Assembly: GCA_023386835.1 (NCBI GenBank)
Contig: JAEWIY010000133.1
Coordinates: 1-14,359, forward strand
DNA length: 14,359 bases
Source: Verrucomicrobiota bacterium
GTDB lineage: Bacteria; Verrucomicrobiota; Verrucomicrobiia; Opitutales; Opitutaceae
Direction of reading: 5' to 3'
Shown one piece after another: positions 6,217 through 14,286 of this stretch. How positions within the stretch are numbered: the first letter of the stretch is position 1; each line of letters opens with the position of its first letter. Made by a program: the position numbers and the translations under genes. The notes under the pieces are model-generated. The model was not told the DNA's origin, searched no databases, and saw only the letters and a program-made list of their open reading frames with translations.

Positions 6217-8565
6217 TCACGGCACCTCGTACACCTCGACCAGCGCGGTGCCGGTGCCGCCATTGCGGCCGCGGACTTGGGCGGAGTAAACGCCGGGTTC
6301 GAGCGTCACCAACAGGCCGGCGTCACGGCTGGTGGCATCGAGCGCAAACGCGCCGACGGCGGTGGCGGCGGCCGCGAGATCGGCGCGGGCACCCCAATTG
6401 TCGTTGGCCGCGATCCGGGTGCTGCCGCGGAAGAGTTCGAGCTCGGGGTCGGCCAGTGTATTCGAAACCTGATACTTCTTCAGCGTCGGTCCGACCGCGC
6501 GAATCAGCACGCGTTTCGGCGCGTCACCCGTGACCACCAGTCCGGCGATCATCACCTCGTCGTTGGTGCCCACGTGGCCGCGAGTGGAGATGTTGATCAG
6601 GCGAGGCGTGCCTTCCGAAATCGTGCCCTCGCCGGCATCATAAACTTCGACCAGCGCGACGCCGGCTTTCTTTGGACCGGCAACGTGCACACTGTAAGTG
6701 CCGGGCGCGAGCTTCATGACGATGGCCGCGTCGTCGCTTGATTCGGAGAGTCCGAACGCGCCGAGGCGCCGGCTCACCGCGGCCACGTCCGAGGCACCGG
6801 CGCTGCGGCTCCATTGATCGTTTTGCGCGATCACTTTCGAGCCTTGGTACAGCGTCAGAGTCGTGGCGCTCAACGCGCCTTTTACCCCAAACTTCGAGAG
6901 TCCCGGACCGACGGCCCGGATCAGCACCTCGCGCGGAGCGGAGCCGCGCAGCACGAAGCCGGCGATCATTACGTCGTCCGGACCGGCGCGCCCGCGGGTG
7001 GAAATGTTGGCGAGTCGAGCCGCCTTGCTCGGGTCGGCCGGCTCGGAGGGAGAGGCCGAAGGCGGTGGCTTCTGGGTGGCCGGCGGATCGACCTGAACGG
7101 GATCGTCGTTCTGGACCGGATCCTCAACCGGCGACGGAACTTCGTCCACGGGCGGCGGCGGTTCTGGCGAAGAGGGTTCGTCGGTTGGATCAGGCTCGGG
7201 CTCGACCGGAGGCTCGGGATCCGGCGCTGGATTGGCCGGTGCGCCGACATCGTCGGAATCGAGCAGCCGATACGCGGCCCACATGGATTTCACGAACGGC
7301 TGAAGCGCGTTGGTGTGCGTGGCCGCGTTGCTGCCCTCGACCTCGAAGTAGCGGTCGATGTAGTCGAACAACGCCGGCCAGTTCCACGTGCGCCGCAGGC
7401 CCATCAACCGGGCGGCGAGGACATTGCCGGACATGGCCGGTCCGCAGACGGCGCGATAGGCAGCGCCCCAGTTCGAGTCATCGCGCTCCGGCATTCCGAT
7501 GTGTTTCTCGCCCCATTCGGGCAGGCCGATCATGTCGGTCGTGTACGGCTGGCGGTTTTTGCCATCCGACGTTTGCCGCTTACGCGCCACATCGGCGGCG
7601 CTGACGTAGAACGTCTGCTGATCCTCCTGGAATTTGAAGAACTTGGCCGCGTCGGCGTACGCGAGGATCGCGGTATCGTTGAGCACGGCGCCCGCGAGCA
7701 GGAGCATGGGCTTGCGGCCGATGCGATGGCCCCCGTCGTTGCCCCAGTTTGCGCCGTTAACGGCGAGGCCGTAGACGTCGAGACCACGCTGGACGACCTT
7801 GACGAGCAGCGGCTCCTTCTGGGCCGGCGTGGCATCGAGCTGCAACGCGAGCATCGCGGCTCCGACCTGATGGGAAATTTCGCGGCCGTAGGGCGGGTGA
7901 TTATCCGACGGCTGGACGTAGCGACTGGTCCAGTTGGAGCGCAGGTCGATGAACGGCTTCTCAAACTGCTTCGCCAGCGTGGCCAGGTCTGGTGCACTGG
8001 CGACGCGTGGCAACGAGCGCAGGCGCCCGTAATCAAGCTGGCTGACGTTCCAGCGAATCGCCTTGTCCGTGCCGACGTAAGCCGGGCGGAATGAACCGGC
8101 CGGGGCCGGAGCGGAGAGCACCGTGAGAATCGCGATTGTCTTGAGCTGAGGATCGTCACCGTTGGCCCGCGCAGCGTGGCGGGCGGACGAGAGCAGCGAG
8201 GAGCCGGGCTGAAGCGTCAGCGGCAGGCTCGCTCCCCGATTGAGTTCGGGGGCGAACGGCACGTTCTTGATCCGGCTGTCGAAGCCCTGCTCGGTGTGCG
8301 GCTTGGGATTGACCATTGAGCCGTGCAGGGTGGCGCCATCCACGATCATCGATCGCGGGCTGATGTCGGTGATCACCACGCGTCCGACGACCCAGTGGTC
8401 GCCGTTCGCGAAACGACCGCTCGGATAGTCCCGGTCAAACGTCCAGGTGATGCCAAACTGCGTGATCGACGTCGCGGCAAAGCTGATCGGCAAAGCAGTG
8501 AACCCGCTCAGGGCACACCACAAAACGATCGAGCACCACCGCCGGGCGCGAAGAACTGAAACCAT
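6217..8565 (-). CDS. Large secreted protein: conserved N-domain of unknown function, Pro-rich linker, two C-terminal repeats
   Basis: This encodes 782 residues. A signal peptide (1-30, ending PISFA) is followed by an N-domain at 31-438. Its hallmarks, all shared with the neighbouring paralogue, are FGITWTFD, NGDHWVVGRVVITDISP, HGSMVNP, LQPGSSLLS, VVQRGLDVYGLA, a Gly-His motif NDGGHRIGRK (276-285), KFQEDQQ and MIGLPEW. I recognise this as a type of exported hypothetical protein, not a named enzyme. The regular Leu/Ala-rich stretches after residue 225 suggest a helical, possibly toroid-like fold, which is inference. Residues 440-515 are a Pro/Glu/Asp-rich linker. Repeats at 517-643 and 655-780 share STRG, IRAVGP, VGAF/LGAF and ALVEVY signatures. 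The ATG at 8565 gives a normal signal peptide. The paralogue lies 202 nt upstream on the same strand. Confidence 0.85.
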   Translation of the reverse strand: MVSVLRARRWCSIVLWCALSGFTALPISFAATSITQFGITWTFDRDYPSGRFANGDHWVVGRVVITDISPRSMIVDGATLHGSMVNPKPHTEQGFDSRIKNVPFAPELNRGASLPLTLQPGSSLLSSARHAARANGDDPQLKTIAILTVLSAPAPAGSFRPAYVGTDKAIRWNVSQLDYGRLRSLPRVASAPDLATLAKQFEKPFIDLRSNWTSRYVQPSDNHPPYGREISHQVGAAMLALQLDATPAQKEPLLVKVVQRGLDVYGLAVNGANWGNDGGHRIGRKPMLLLAGAVLNDTAILAYADAAKFFKFQEDQQTFYVSAADVARKRQTSDGKNRQPYTTDMIGLPEWGEKHIGMPERDDSNWGAAYRAVCGPAMSGNVLAARLMGLRRTWNWPALFDYIDRYFEVEGSNAATHTNALQPFVKSMWAAYRLLDSDDVGAPANPAPDPEPPVEPEPDPTDEPSSPEPPPPVDEVPSPVEDPVQNDDPVQVDPPATQKPPPSASPSEPADPSKAARLANISTRGRAGPDDVMIAGFVLRGSAPREVLIRAVGPGLSKFGVKGALSATTLTLYQGSKVIAQNDQWSRSAGASDVAAVSRRLGAFGLSESSDDAAIVMKLAPGTYSVHVAGPKKAGVALVEVYDAGEGTISEGTPRLINISTRGHVGTNDEVMIAGLVVTGDAPKRVLIRAVGPTLKKYQVSNTLADPELELFRGSTRIAANDNWGARADLAAAATAVGAFALDATSRDAGLLVTLEPGVYSAQVRGRNGGTGTALVEVYEVP

Positions 8566-8576
8566 GCTCCGGAAGT

Positions 8577-8600
8577 CGGCTCCGGAGCCGGTAAACTATA
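8577..8600 (-). promoter_or_regulatory. Possible -10 element and leader palindrome of the first paralogue
   Basis: Minus-strand TATAGT (8600-8595) resembles a -10 hexamer, without a clear -35. Between it and the start codon at 8565 lies CGGCTCCGGAGCCG (8577-8590), a perfect 14-bp palindrome that would fall in the 5' leader or at the start site. It could be an operator or a leader structure. The evidence is weak. Confidence 0.25.
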
Positions 8601-8692
8601 GCCTTTGGTTCGGTTCTAAAGGGCGTTTCACCTGCTGCTTACAGGATGTTTGGGGCGGGGTAATTTGTGGCCTCCAGTTGGGAGTCGGGTGG

Positions 8693-8748
8693 GCGGCGAG
8701 TGGTGGTTTTTCCTCGGGCCGGGAAGGTAAAGTTTATGCACTCGCCGC
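8693..8748. repeat. 10-bp inverted repeat in the spacer between the paralogues
   Basis: GCGGCGAGTG (8693-8702) and CACTCGCCGC (8739-8748) are exact reverse complements separated by 36 bp. The spacer includes a smaller possible hairpin, TTCC with GGAA, next to a T5/A5 run. It begins about 20 nt past the stop of the second paralogue, so it could form its 3' end. Confidence 0.5.
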
Positions 8749-8767
8749 GCCCGTACGCACCGGCCGG

Positions 8768-11014
8768 TTACGGGATCTCGTAGACCTCGATCATCGCCAC
8801 GCCGGTCGCTGATCCGTGGCCGACGACCTGCGCGGTGTAGTTGCCGGGCGAGAGCGTGACGACGAGCGCGGCATCCTTGCTGCCGGCGGGCAGGGGAAAC
8901 GCGCCCACGGTGCCGGCAGCCGCGGCGACTTCGCCGGAGCCATCCCAATCGTCGTTCACCGCGATCTCGCGCCCGCCGGACATGAGCCGGAGTAATGGGT
9001 CCGCCAGTACGCCTGTCACGCCGTGTGGCCGCAGGCCCGGGCCCACTGCACGGATCAGCAGGCGCTTCGCTTGGGTGCCGCCGACGGTCACGCCCGTGAT
9101 CAGAAGGTCTTCGCCGCGTCCCACGTGGCCGCGCGTTGACAGGTTGATCAACCGAGCCTCGGCGCTCTGCGGCTCCTCACCCGCGTCGTAAACTTCCACG
9201 AGTGCAACGCCGCCGGAGCGATCGTTCGCCGTCACGTGCACGCTGTAGCTGCCTGGTTCGAGACGACGAAAAGCGGCGGAGTCCTGGCTCTGGTCCGACA
9301 GCCCAAACGCTCCCACGCGCTGCGAGGCGGCGATCAGGTCCGCGGCGTTCTTCTCGGCGCCCCAGTTGGAGACGTCGACGATCTTGTCGCCTTCGCGGAA
9401 AAGGGTGAAGCGCAGCCCGGCCGCGTTTTGATCGACGCCAAACGCCCGCAGCCCCGGGCCCACCGCGCGCACGAGGATGTCGCGCGAGCGGCTGCCCTGC
9501 AGCACGAAGCCGGTGACAAGTTCTCCGCTTCCGCTGATCCGCCCGCGGGTGGACAGGTTCAGCAGCCGGTCGCTCGGGGTCGCCTCGTGGGCCATCGGCG
9601 GCAACTTGGTCGCGGCTTTCGGGTCGCGGTAGGCTTCCCACATCGCGACGTGGAAACCGGGCAGGCGAACGGCGTTGGTTGGATTTGTCGACTCCTGCGG
9701 ATAGTAGCGCTCGGTGATGTAGGCGAAGAGCGGGTCCCAATTCCAAAGCGGGCGCAGCCCCATCAGCTCGGCGGCAAGCACCAGGCCCGTGTTCACGGAG
9801 CCATTCACGTAGCGGTAGGATCGATTCCACTGTGATCCGGCCATGTTGCGCTCGTGGATCGGGTTCTCCGTCCATTCCGGGACGCCGATCATCTCCGGCG
9901 TGTACGGGGCACGATCACTCTTGCCGCGAGACAGCCGCACATCCGTCGCCGAAATGAACCAGTGCTGCTGATCCTCCTGAAAAATCAGGTGCCGCTTCCC
10001 GTCGCCGTAAGCGAGAATGTCCGAGCGGTGCAGCGCGCGGGCGGCGATCAGCAGTGGCAGCTTGCGTCCCGTGTTGTGCCCGCCGTTGGCCGTCCAGACC
10101 ATGCCCGCCGCCGCGAGGCCATAGGTGTCGAGGCCACGTTGCACGAGTTTGATGACGAGCGGCCGCTTTTGTGACTCGGGATAATCGAGGTTCAGCGCCA
10201 GGACCGCATCGCCAACTTCGCGAGCAATATCACGGCCGTAGGCGGCACCGGCATTGGCGGTTTTGAGGCTGGAGTTGGGCCACTGGGTGATCAGGTCGAT
10301 CAGCGGCTGGTTGAACAGCCGATCCAGTGAGGAAAGGGACGGCGCCGACCGGACGCGTGGCAGCGACCGAAAGATGGTGAGGTCGAGCTGCGAAGCTTGC
10401 CCGGGTATGCTCTTGTCGGTGCCCGCGTACGGCGGTCGGAAGCTGTTGGGCGGCGGCACTTCGTCGAGCACGGTGAGCACAGCGCCGTCGGAGAGGATCA
10501 GTTTGTCCGAGCCGACTTCGTCGCGACTGCGCACCGACAACAGCGAACTTCCCGGCTGCAACCGCAGCGGCAGCTGGCGCGCGACATTGTCGTCGCGACG
10601 GTAAGTGGTGCCGTTGCCCACGCGTGAATCGAGGCTCTGCGTGTAAGGGCTGCGGCGTACGGGCATCGGATTGACGACGGAGCCGTGCACATCGATGTCA
10701 TCGGTCGGGTCCGGATCTGCCGGCGAAATCGAAACGATCGTCACCGGGCCGATCACCCACCAATCGCCCGTCACAAACTGGCCGGTGCGGTGGTCGGCAT
10801 CAAACGTCCAGGTGATGCCGTGCTGCGACACTGACGTGGCTGCGGGAGCGGAACTGGCGACGAGCAAGCCAATCGCGCCCACGCACACCCGCCAGCTCGC
10901 GCCGATCCATCGAAAGGAGGAGGTACTCTGGAGCCGCGATGAGCGGGCGCTGAACTGAGGAGAGGCTGAGGCGAAGCGGTGAGGACGAGAGCGCGGCATG
11001 GAACGGGACCCCAT
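8768..11014 (-). CDS. Large secreted protein, paralogue of the 6217-8565 product
   Basis: This encodes 748 residues from ATG 11014. Alignment by eye shows the same architecture as its neighbour. A hydrophobic signal segment (VCVGAIGLLVASSAPA) comes first. The N-domain at about 60-465 carries HGITWTFD, GDWWVIGPVTIVSISP, HGSVVNP, LQPGSSLLS, LVQRGLDTYGLA, ANGGHNTGRKLP, FQEDQQ and MIGVPEW. Two C-terminal repeats follow at about 483-611 and 621-746, each with STRG, RAVGPGL, VGAF and EVY signatures; the protein ends EVYEIP. Unlike the neighbour it has only a short link of about 15 residues before the repeats. The function is unknown; export is well supported. The start is uncertain: ATG 11032, ATG 11014 (GGTGG 4 nt before) and ATG 10999 are all in frame, and each leaves an unusually long region of 35-50 residues before the hydrophobic core. 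It lies upstream of its paralogue and may be cotranscribed with it. Confidence 0.82.
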   Translation of the reverse strand: MGSRSMPRSRPHRFASASPQFSARSSRLQSTSSFRWIGASWRVCVGAIGLLVASSAPAATSVSQHGITWTFDADHRTGQFVTGDWWVIGPVTIVSISPADPDPTDDIDVHGSVVNPMPVRRSPYTQSLDSRVGNGTTYRRDDNVARQLPLRLQPGSSLLSVRSRDEVGSDKLILSDGAVLTVLDEVPPPNSFRPPYAGTDKSIPGQASQLDLTIFRSLPRVRSAPSLSSLDRLFNQPLIDLITQWPNSSLKTANAGAAYGRDIAREVGDAVLALNLDYPESQKRPLVIKLVQRGLDTYGLAAAGMVWTANGGHNTGRKLPLLIAARALHRSDILAYGDGKRHLIFQEDQQHWFISATDVRLSRGKSDRAPYTPEMIGVPEWTENPIHERNMAGSQWNRSYRYVNGSVNTGLVLAAELMGLRPLWNWDPLFAYITERYYPQESTNPTNAVRLPGFHVAMWEAYRDPKAATKLPPMAHEATPSDRLLNLSTRGRISGSGELVTGFVLQGSRSRDILVRAVGPGLRAFGVDQNAAGLRFTLFREGDKIVDVSNWGAEKNAADLIAASQRVGAFGLSDQSQDSAAFRRLEPGSYSVHVTANDRSGGVALVEVYDAGEEPQSAEARLINLSTRGHVGRGEDLLITGVTVGGTQAKRLLIRAVGPGLRPHGVTGVLADPLLRLMSGGREIAVNDDWDGSGEVAAAAGTVGAFPLPAGSKDAALVVTLSPGNYTAQVVGHGSATGVAMIEVYEIP

Positions 11015-11205
11015 CGGACCACCAGGATCCATCAACGTTGCAGCGCGGACGGCGGGTTTGCGGGTGAGGTTTTACCGGAGGTTCAGGCCACTCAGGCCCA
11101 TTGGAGTAGGTGACCTTCCCCAGATCCTCGGATGATGGATGTATTTTCCGAACCGCGCCGCCATTTCCGAGTCGCTGGCGCGTTCGCTCGTGCGGGCCGT
11201 GAATC

Positions 11206-11445
11206 ATGGACTATCTCAACTGGGTGCAGTGGCCGGCGATGGTGGTGAGTGCGGTCGCGGCGTGGTTGGTCGGCTCACGGAATGCACATCGTCGCAAGCG
11301 GGGCTTCTGGTGGTTCCTGTTGAGCAACGTGCTGTGGATCGTCTGGGGCTGGCACACGCAGGCGTGGGCGTTGATTGGTCTGCAGCTGGTGCTCGCGGCC
11401 CTGAACATCCGTGGCTCGCGCAAGAACGAACAAGCCGCGCGCTAG
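11206..11445 (+). CDS. Small membrane protein with three predicted helices, PnuC/SemiSWEET-like
   Basis: This encodes 79 residues that are almost entirely membrane-embedded. Helices lie at about 5-23, 33-49 and 51-68, with a basic loop (RNAHRRKRG) after the first and a charged tail. The pattern WLVGSRN, then a GFWWFLLSNVLWIVWGW-type helix, then LVLAALNIRGSRK resembles short uncharacterised proteins and the C-terminal half of PnuC-type vitamin transporters. By analogy with SemiSWEET, such three-helix units can dimerise to form a transporter, but that is inference. No good ribosome binding site precedes ATG 11206. The stop is 28 nt from the end of the converging histidine kinase gene. The consistent hydrophobicity and ending make it a likely real gene. 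Confidence 0.7.
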   Translation: MDYLNWVQWPAMVVSAVAAWLVGSRNAHRRKRGFWWFLLSNVLWIVWGWHTQAWALIGLQLVLAALNIRGSRKNEQAAR

Positions 11446-11473
11446 CGGATTCCGCGTCGCGCGATCCTGCCGC

Positions 11474-13705
11474 TCAGCTCTGCGAGATTGGCGGACGTTC
11501 GGCGGCGCGATCGTTCCGCGTGGGCAACGGCCCGATAAAATCCGCCGGACGATGCGGGATCGAAAACGAAAACGTCGCGCCCACATTGGGTTCCGCTTCG
11601 GCCCAGACGCGGCCACCATGACGCTGCACGATCCGCGCAACGTTGGCCAAACCGATGCCAGTGCCGTCGAACTCCTCTTCGCGGTGCAGGCGTTGGAAGA
11701 CACCGAACAGTTTTCCGACATATTGCATGTCAAAACCGGTACCGTTGTCGGAGACCCAGAAAACAGATTCCTCCGCGTCGCGCCGGCCGCCGACCGTAAT
11801 TTGCGCGACGTCGCGGCGGCGCGTGTACTTCACGGCGTTCGACAGCAGGTTGACCCAGACCTGAGCCAGGAGCGACGAGTCACCCTCGACGTTCGGAAGC
11901 GGGCTGACACTCCATTCAATCTGGCGCCCCGTGAACTCCGGGGTGAGTACCCGCACCGCCTCGGCCACCAGGTTGTTCATGTCGACCGGGCCGCGACGCA
12001 GTTCCTGCCGGCTCGTCCGGGAGAACGTGAGCAGGTCGTCGATCAGCTGCGCCATCCGGCGGGCGGAGTCCGTGATCACGCGGGCCAGTCGCTGGGCGGT
12101 GGGGTCGGAGGACTCGGCGACGCGCTTGTTGAGCAACTCGGCAAACCCGAGCACGTGCCGGGCGGGCGCGCGCAGGTCGTGGGAAACTGAATACGAGAAG
12201 GACTCGAGCTGCCGGTTCGCATCCTGCAGCTCGGCGGTGCGTTGCTGCACGCGCCGCTCGAGGCTTTCGTTGAGCTCGCGAATGTGCGCGTCGGCCTGCC
12301 GGCGCTCGGTGATGTCGCGCACATAGGAGGTGAACATCTGCTGGCCCTGCAACTCGATCCGGCTGATCGCCATCTCGACCGGGAACTCCGTGCCGTCGGC
12401 CCGCATCGCCGTCAGCTCCATGCGCTGGCCGATCAACTTCCTCGCTCCGGTGGCTAGATGCTCCTGCATGCCGCGCCTATAGCCCTCGCGCAGCCGGGGC
12501 GGGAAAACGACGTCAATGAACGAGCGGCCGATGACATCGGCACGCAGGTAACCGAACACCCGTTCCGCGGCCGGGTTGAACTCCACCACGACACCCCGAC
12601 CGTCGGCCGTCACGATCCCGTCGAGCGCCGCGTCGAGGATGGCCTGCTTGAGGCTTTCGCTATTGCGTGCCGCTTGCTCGGACCGAAGCAACTGGGCCGC
12701 ATGTTCCTCGGAGTTGACGCGCGCCCGCTCCTGGTTGCGCATCAGCAACACGATCAGCGTCGTGACCAGCGTGCCGAGGAGCAGCGTCCACCAGGCGGAT
12801 TGGCTGCTCTCCAGCACGCGTTCGGACGGAGTGAAGGTCACCGTCCACGTGCGCCCGCCGATTTCCACGTGCCGTGTCAGCGGGGTGGCGTGCGACGGCC
12901 GCTCCCCGGAACTGTGCAGAAGGTGTTCAGGTGTCGTGACCTGATCGTCGTACACCTCCACGTGGATGCCGTGATCGACGGCTGTGCTGAAGATGCCGCG
13001 GAACAGGTCATCCGCCCGGAAGGGGCTATAAACAAAACCTTCGATCTCGGTCATACCCCCCGGCTCTTCGTCGTACGGCGGCAATTCACGATAGACCGGC
13101 AGGTAAATCAGAAACCCGGCCTGCCCCTCTTCGGTCTCCTCCTGCACGAGCCGGACACGACCGGTTGCGGCAGGACGCCCGGTGTGCCAGGCGCGCACCA
13201 TCGCTTCCCGTCGAACGGGTTCGGAGAACATGTCGTACCCGTAAGCGCGCAGATTCATCTGGTTAGCGGGTTCAAGCAGCACGATCGGGAAGGCTGGCCC
13301 GGACGTGGGCTCCGGCCAGATCTCGAACCCTTCGCGGCCGTGTTCCATCCAGAAGCGTTCCACTTCCTGCTGTTGTTCGGGGTGAATGTGTTGCGCGAAT
13401 CCGATCCCCAGGATGCCGGGATACTGCGTCTCGAGCCGCAGTCGGTGGATAAAGTCGCGAAACCGTTCCGCCGTGCGGAGTTCCGGCTCGTGGACCAAGC
13501 CGCGGGTGCTGCGCAGCAACGCGATATAGGTGTCGACGCGTGCACTTACCGCCTGCGCCAGTTGGTCCGCCGTGCTGCGGAAACGCAGCTCATTCCGGGT
13601 CTGGCTGATCGCAAAGGCGCGCCGGGTGGCGGCAACGGTGAGGCTGAGGCCCATGATCAGGACCAGCCAGGGTGCCAGGCGGCGAAGTGCCCCTTCCAAA
13701 CTCAT
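11474..13705 (-). CDS. CHASE-PAS sensor histidine kinase
   Basis: This encodes 743 residues. A membrane helix at about 11-30 is followed by an extracytoplasmic CHASE sensor domain (about 45-290; note the YPGILGIGFAQHI segment at 95-107). A second helix lies at about 304-322. A PAS domain (350-470) includes DGIVTADGRGVVVEFNPAAE and ends DITERR. A coiled coil (472-502) leads to the HisKA domain with phospho-acceptor His509 in FSYSVSHDLRAP. The ATPase domain has an N box VWVNLLSNAVKYT (Asn623), DNGTGFD (653-659) and GTGIGLA (681-687), and ends GATFSFSIP. It should autophosphorylate on sensing a small ligand outside the cytoplasm and pass the phosphate to a response regulator. None is encoded in this window, so it is an orphan here. 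The final 25 residues are a disordered tail. ATG 13705 gives a good first helix. Confidence 0.95.
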   Translation of the reverse strand: MSLEGALRRLAPWLVLIMGLSLTVAATRRAFAISQTRNELRFRSTADQLAQAVSARVDTYIALLRSTRGLVHEPELRTAERFRDFIHRLRLETQYPGILGIGFAQHIHPEQQQEVERFWMEHGREGFEIWPEPTSGPAFPIVLLEPANQMNLRAYGYDMFSEPVRREAMVRAWHTGRPAATGRVRLVQEETEEGQAGFLIYLPVYRELPPYDEEPGGMTEIEGFVYSPFRADDLFRGIFSTAVDHGIHVEVYDDQVTTPEHLLHSSGERPSHATPLTRHVEIGGRTWTVTFTPSERVLESSQSAWWTLLLGTLVTTLIVLLMRNQERARVNSEEHAAQLLRSEQAARNSESLKQAILDAALDGIVTADGRGVVVEFNPAAERVFGYLRADVIGRSFIDVVFPPRLREGYRRGMQEHLATGARKLIGQRMELTAMRADGTEFPVEMAISRIELQGQQMFTSYVRDITERRQADAHIRELNESLERRVQQRTAELQDANRQLESFSYSVSHDLRAPARHVLGFAELLNKRVAESSDPTAQRLARVITDSARRMAQLIDDLLTFSRTSRQELRRGPVDMNNLVAEAVRVLTPEFTGRQIEWSVSPLPNVEGDSSLLAQVWVNLLSNAVKYTRRRDVAQITVGGRRDAEESVFWVSDNGTGFDMQYVGKLFGVFQRLHREEEFDGTGIGLANVARIVQRHGGRVWAEAEPNVGATFSFSIPHRPADFIGPLPTRNDRAAERPPISQS

Positions 13706-13717
13706 GCAAACAAGTGA

Positions 13718-13724
13718 CTATAAG
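13718..13724 (-). promoter_or_regulatory. Possible -10 element of the histidine kinase gene
   Basis: Minus-strand TTATAGT, just upstream of the kinase start at 13705, fits a -10 hexamer (TATAGT). Transcription would start only a few bases before the ATG, giving a very short leader. No matching -35 is seen at the usual spacing. Confidence 0.25.
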
Positions 13725-13897
13725 ACATGGGGTCCAAGGGCAGCACGTCCCATACGGATACGGCGGGTGTCAGCCGGGTTCCGTTGATCCGCGGGAAACG
13801 CCGAACCGTCGGCTGATTTTCGACGCGGGATGCAGGCGCGCCTCGTCACACCCGGCAAAACGTGCAACTTGGCTCCGTTCGGGCGAGTCCTACTTTC

Positions 13898-14215
13898 ATG
13901 ATGCGTTCCCTCAAAGTCGTCCTCGTGGCGCTGGTCGCGCTGCTTACTCTCGTGGGCGGCCTGTTTTTGGGTGCCGTGATGATCGTCGTCGGTCTGATGG
14001 CCACAGCCTGGCGCCGCTGGACGGGGGCTTCACCTCGTCCGCCGATGAACCGGCCGCCGGTCGACCGCAGCCGGCGCACGATCAAGCGGGTGGCTCCGGA
14101 TGAGGTGACGGTCCGCGATGTCGGTCCGACTTCGCCGCCGGAACTCGTCATCGAGGCGGAGGCGGTCGAGCCGCACGGCTCCACGTCCGCCGAGACGCCG
14201 CCGCCGGTTCGCTGA
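13898..14215 (+). CDS. Small membrane-anchored protein of unknown function
   Basis: This encodes 105 residues. A very hydrophobic segment (about 5-37, rich in V, L and G, with MMRSLKVVLVALVALLTLVG at the start) is followed by the stop-transfer-like WRRW and a polar, Pro/Arg-rich then acidic tail. It could be a single long anchor or a tight two-helix hairpin, with the tail in the cytoplasm by the positive-inside rule. No family is recognised. ATG 13898 (or the adjacent ATG 13901) is preferred over a GTG at 13862, which would add 12 polar residues. The gene diverges from the kinase gene across a spacer of about 190 nt. Confidence 0.65.
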   Translation: MMRSLKVVLVALVALLTLVGGLFLGAVMIVVGLMATAWRRWTGASPRPPMNRPPVDRSRRTIKRVAPDEVTVRDVGPTSPPELVIEAEAVEPHGSTSAETPPPVR

Positions 14216-14286
14216 GGGATGGGTCAGGCTTACGTTGGACCGCCCCCGGCGTTTCCCGACGGGGCGTGCATCAGCATTGTGGGGCG

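Noticed and set aside
6814..8094. A 426-codon plus-strand frame opposite the first exported paralogue
   Set aside because: Its complement has a signal peptide, conserved domains and a paralogue next door; this frame has none of these.
12458..13717. A 419-codon plus-strand frame opposite the histidine kinase
   Set aside because: The kinase motifs on the minus strand are unambiguous, and the plus-strand frame lacks any recognisable domain.
14240..14275. CGCCCC/GGGGCG pairing as a terminator before the last gene
   Set aside because: The stem is only 6 bp with a long loop and no T tract. Such pairings are common by chance at this base composition.
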